Assembly: GCA_025458755.1 (NCBI GenBank) | Contig: JALORT010000036.1 | Location: forward strand, 1 to 9,969 | Direction of reading: 5' to 3' | Length of the DNA stretch: 9,969 nt | From: Methylotetracoccus sp. | Lineage (GTDB): Bacteria > Pseudomonadota > Gammaproteobacteria > Methylococcales > Methylococcaceae | Shown here: piece by piece, positions 7,852-9,969 of the stretch | Layout: every line of letters begins with the position of its first letter | Numbering within the stretch: the stretch's first letter is position 1 | Position numbers and translations under genes: made by a program | The notes under the pieces: generated by a model | Seen by the model: only the letters and a program-made list of their open reading frames with translations | Database searches by the model: none | Told to the model about the DNA's origin: nothing

Positions 7852-8841
7852 ATGAAAGCCATCACGCTTGTTAAGAAAAGCACCTGTGTAGCGGCCACCG
7901 TGACCATAACTGCGGTAGCCATGGATCTGTCAGCGACGGCCGAGGCCAGTGAGACGGTCACCGCCGCCGCAGCGTCCTCCACGGCTTCGCTCGAGGTTCG
8001 GCTGCGGGAAATGGAAACGGCCTGGAAGCAGATGGAGGCGGATCGGAGGCGCATGGAAACCCAAATGCAGGACCTCCGCGCCGAACTGGCCAAAGTGAAG
8101 GCAGAAGCCGAAACCCAGACTCAATTCCAGGCCCAAGCCGCGGCGGAAAGGGACGCAGCCAAGCAGGCCGCTTTGACACAGGAACGGGCAGCAGACGACA
8201 AAGAAAAGAAGCACATGGTCTTCTTTCGCGGAGGCTATCCCGCCATGGTCAACAGCCGCGCCAACCAGCTTTACACGGATGCTTATGCGCGTGACAACAA
8301 TCGAAGACCACAAAACAAGGAACGGGATGGCGTTTATTTCGGCGCAGGAGTCGATTTGAGCGTCTCCGACGACCTGTTCGGGTTGATGGACGAAACGGAA
8401 TTCATGGCGGAACTCATGTTCGACTGGAAACGCTGGGATTCTCACGACGGCGGCTTCACCGCGATCGGTGATCGGGGCGCCATTTCCGCTGTTCCCTACA
8501 TGGCGGCTGAGTTGGGTCTGAATCCGTATCGGAGACATTTGCGTGGTGTGACGCTCAGTCAATGGACCATATCAGCTTCACCGAAAATAAAGTTTTTCAA
8601 AGGCAGCGATTTCCGTCCATGGATCATTCCCGCGGGGATGGCGTTCAACATCATCAGCCCTCCTTCCGATTCCAATACCTTCGTCGCGCCGGGCGTAATG
8701 TTCGGTCTTGGTTTCGACTACAGGATTTGGGACAACCTGTTCTTTGGGATGGACGGGCGTTACGATTGGGTGGCCAATGAAATGGACGGTGTGAAGGCGT
8801 CGTACTACCAGGTCGGCGGTTTCATCGGGGCGGGCTTCTGA
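7852..8841 (+). CDS. Outer-membrane beta-barrel protein with N-terminal coiled coil
   Basis: The protein has 329 residues. Residues 1-32 (MKAITLVKKSTCVAATVTIT through ATAEA) form a signal peptide. Residues ~45-118 are rich in E, K, R, Q and A with heptad-like spacing (LEVRLREMETAWKQMEADRR, MQDLRAELAKVKAEAE) and should form a periplasmic coiled coil. Residues ~121-329 alternate aromatic and polar residues (VFFRGGYPAMV, GVYFGAGVDLSV, MFGLGFDYRIWDNLFFGM, YYQVGGFIGAGF). They end in phenylalanine, the usual signal for BAM-assisted barrel insertion. The barrel part is about 210 residues, enough for roughly 8 to 10 strands. A porin, adhesin-like or structural role is possible, but no specific function can be assigned. 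The coiled coil before the barrel recalls proteins that contact peptidoglycan or form trimers. The gene stands alone, with transposase and hydroxylase remnants upstream and hairpin repeats downstream. Confidence 0.75.
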   Translation: MKAITLVKKSTCVAATVTITAVAMDLSATAEASETVTAAAASSTASLEVRLREMETAWKQMEADRRRMETQMQDLRAELAKVKAEAETQTQFQAQAAAERDAAKQAALTQERAADDKEKKHMVFFRGGYPAMVNSRANQLYTDAYARDNNRRPQNKERDGVYFGAGVDLSVSDDLFGLMDETEFMAELMFDWKRWDSHDGGFTAIGDRGAISAVPYMAAELGLNPYRRHLRGVTLSQWTISASPKIKFFKGSDFRPWIIPAGMAFNIISPPSDSNTFVAPGVMFGLGFDYRIWDNLFFGMDGRYDWVANEMDGVKASYYQVGGFIGAGF

Positions 8842-9020
8842 AGAATCCGTCCGAGGGGCCCTGCGAAGTTGGCATGCATTGGCTGAAGTCGCCGGTCGGC
8901 TTCGGCGATGCCGGCATCGGGAGCCCGGCACGCGGAATGCTCAACAGCTGCGAAGGCAGTCTCTGATCGGGCGGACGCGGGCCGCCTGCTCACCGGCGAT
9001 GCGATGTATAAAGGATCGGA
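8842..9020. other. Unassigned stretch after the outer-membrane protein gene
   Basis: A short GC-rich inverted repeat (CGCCG 8890-8894 with CGGCG 8903-8907) is present, but there is no T-run. I do not call a terminator, and no gene is supported. Confidence 0.35.
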
Positions 9021-9100
9021 ACTTCAATGGGCGCTGCCGCCCATTGGGGAAAAAAGGGTAAGAAATGAAATTCAATGGGCGTTGCCGCCCAGTGGGGGAG
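9021..9100. repeat. Two tandem hairpin-forming repeats, period 48
   Basis: TTCAATGGGCG-CTGC-CGCCCATTGGGGA (from 9023) is repeated 48 bases later as TTCAATGGGCG-TTGC-CGCCCAGTGGGGGA (from 9071). The first copy forms a perfect 9-base-pair stem (9025-9033 with 9038-9046) and a 4-base loop. The second (9073-9081 with 9086-9094) has one mismatch. The spacing and hairpin form resemble REP/BIME-type intergenic repeats. Neither copy is followed by a plus-strand T-run, so a plus-strand terminator is unlikely. On the minus strand a T-rich stretch lies between the two hairpins, so a weak terminator for the minus-strand transposase remnant is conceivable. Confidence 0.6.
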
Positions 9101-9288
9101 AGGATGTGCCCGCTTTTTGCCTTGTCAACAAGCGAGCACGATCAGGAAAGGCGCAGAAGCGGGCGCCGGACGTGGGAAGGGGGTCGTCGGAAGGCGTGCC
9201 ACCCAGCCTCTGGGCTGGTTCGGAGAGCGGGCGGCGCAAGGGGGTCTGCGCCAGACTCGACGGGAAGTCGGCGTCGGGAGCCGGCTAG
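9101..9288. other. Unassigned stretch next to the transposase C-terminal remnant
   Basis: I see no supported gene. The minus-strand frame open to 9125 is read-through from the transposase remnant after its stop was shifted out of frame. Confidence 0.4.
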
Positions 9289-9665
9289 CTACCAGCACCG
9301 TTTGATCGAACGCGAACTCCGGCGCCGGTTCGCTGGCTTCGGGGTCGTGGCTGGGGGTTTCGTCCCAGTCGACGGTGTCCCACAGGGGCGGGGAACGCCC
9401 AGGGGGAATCGGCGGCGGAGTGGTCGGCTCACCGAACTGGAGGGGGCTGCGCCCGCACCGGTTCCGGCTGGGTGACGGCGGAGATAAGCCGCATCGGGCT
9501 GCCACAGACCGGGCAGAGCAGCGGAAGGATGGCGTAGATCCGGGCGATCAGGACCGCCCAGAGGCAGCGGACGTGTGCTGCGGTCGGGGTGTCGGCGGTG
9601 CGAGCGTCGGGCAGGACGACGGGAGCCCTTGGCACGAGGGGACCGGCCGACCCGTCGCACGGCAA
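9289..9665 (-). pseudogene. IS91-family transposase, C-terminal remnant with frameshift
   Basis: On the minus strand HVRCLWAVLIARIYAILPLL, CPVCGSPMRLISAVTQPEPV is the conserved C-terminal segment of IS91-family transposases (R-Y-x-W-A-x-L-L-A-R-I-Y-E, then L-C-P-x-C-G-x-x-M-R-I-I-A-F). The frame then shifts at a run of five G (plus strand, 9442-9446). The next frame continues the expected ending: QFGEPTTPPPIPPGRSPPLW, DTVDWDETP, and PAPEFAFDQTVL. The family usually ends FDQxxxW and stop. Here a TGG-TAG is present at 9289-9294 but out of frame after FDQTV, so a second indel displaced the stop. Similarity may extend upstream toward 9710 in another frame. No N-terminal, HUH or tyrosine part is joined to it. 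The fragment lies upstream of the N-terminal fragment in minus-strand order, so the two are not halves of one simply interrupted gene. Confidence 0.75.
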
Positions 9666-9969
9666 CCCGGCCCGAGCCGTCCGGCGTCCGCGACGGCTCC
9701 GTACCGCGCACGCTGCTTGTCGCTGCCACCCATGACTTAACGGGCTGTCGGGTCCCTTCTATTTGTCTCCGCCTGCGCTACCGCCGCAGACTGCGCCAAA
9801 ACATCCGGGCCTAGGCCTCCGCGGGGGTCGCCGCGCACCGCTCGCTGGCGCTCGCCTTCCCTGTGGTCCTTGTTATCTTGGTTCCGCGATGGTTAGCTCC
9901 CACCGCGTAAGACAGAGGCAGCTCGGTGTACTCCTTCGACGATACGCTCCATGACTCAACCGTTGGCAT
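9666..9969. other. Unassigned right end, with a possible short minus-strand ORF
   Basis: Besides a possible weak extension of the transposase remnant to about 9710, I see no recognised gene. On the minus strand an ATG at 9969-9967 opens a 53-codon frame ending at TAG 9811-9813, reading MPTVESWSVSSKEYTELPLS, then YAVGANHRGTKITRTTGKAS. The frame might begin outside the window. It has no visible domain and I do not call it a gene. Confidence 0.3.

Noticed and set aside
7930..8562. Long minus-strand open frame of 210 codons
   Set aside because: It lies fully opposite the outer-membrane protein gene, which has a signal peptide, a ribosome-binding site and a barrel pattern; the antisense frame has none.
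8885..8920. Terminator after the outer-membrane protein gene
   Set aside because: The short GC stem has no following T-run.
9021..9100. Possible CRISPR array
   Set aside because: There are only two units, the spacer is about 20 bases, and no cas gene is present.

Overview
The window is GC-rich DNA, most likely from a proteobacterium. The secreted YkuD-type enzyme, the outer-membrane barrel ending in phenylalanine and the IS91-type and serine-recombinase remnants all suggest a Gram-negative host. I cannot place it more precisely. Three genes look intact. They sit among many broken genes and mobile-element pieces, so the region reads as a repeatedly rearranged accessory segment. I found no rRNA, tRNA or CRISPR array and no convincing complete new system.

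Layout. Positions 1-1167 hold a decayed mobile cassette: a possible minus-strand gene start at the left edge, a small membrane-protein ORF that runs into a recombinase-like C-terminal tail, and a twice-frameshifted helix-turn-helix-like protein. Positions 1168-1559 show nothing I can support. At 1560-2303 lies a secreted YkuD-type L,D-transpeptidase-like enzyme. It is followed after 46 bases by a CPA1 Na+/H+ antiporter (2350-~3215) that starts at TTG, is frameshifted near 3018 and has lost its second half. Positions 3216-3466 are open in several frames but unassigned. On the minus strand, 3467-6121 encodes a complete 884-residue P2A-type (calcium-type) cation ATPase.

Positions 6122-7353 are a junction zone. 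It contains an orphan ribosome-binding site, the front and middle of an IS91-family transposase on the minus strand (6529-7152), and, directly abutting it, the last 65 codons of a plus-strand molybdopterin-binding hydroxylase subunit (7156-7353). The transposase fragment carries a 72-base in-frame insertion rich in inverted repeats, and it has lost two zinc-finger cysteines. After an unassigned stretch, 7852-8841 encodes an outer-membrane protein with a coiled coil and a beta barrel. Next come two tandem hairpin repeats (9025-9094). A separate C-terminal fragment of an IS91-family transposase (9289-~9665, minus) has a frameshift and an altered stop. The last 300 bases are unassigned.

How the genes relate. 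The intact genes are all envelope functions (cation export, wall cross-linking, outer-membrane barrel), but orientation and spacing do not make them one operon. Only the transpeptidase and the broken antiporter could share a transcript. The two IS91 pieces lie on the same strand in the wrong order (C-terminal piece upstream of N-terminal piece), so they come from different copies or from a rearrangement.
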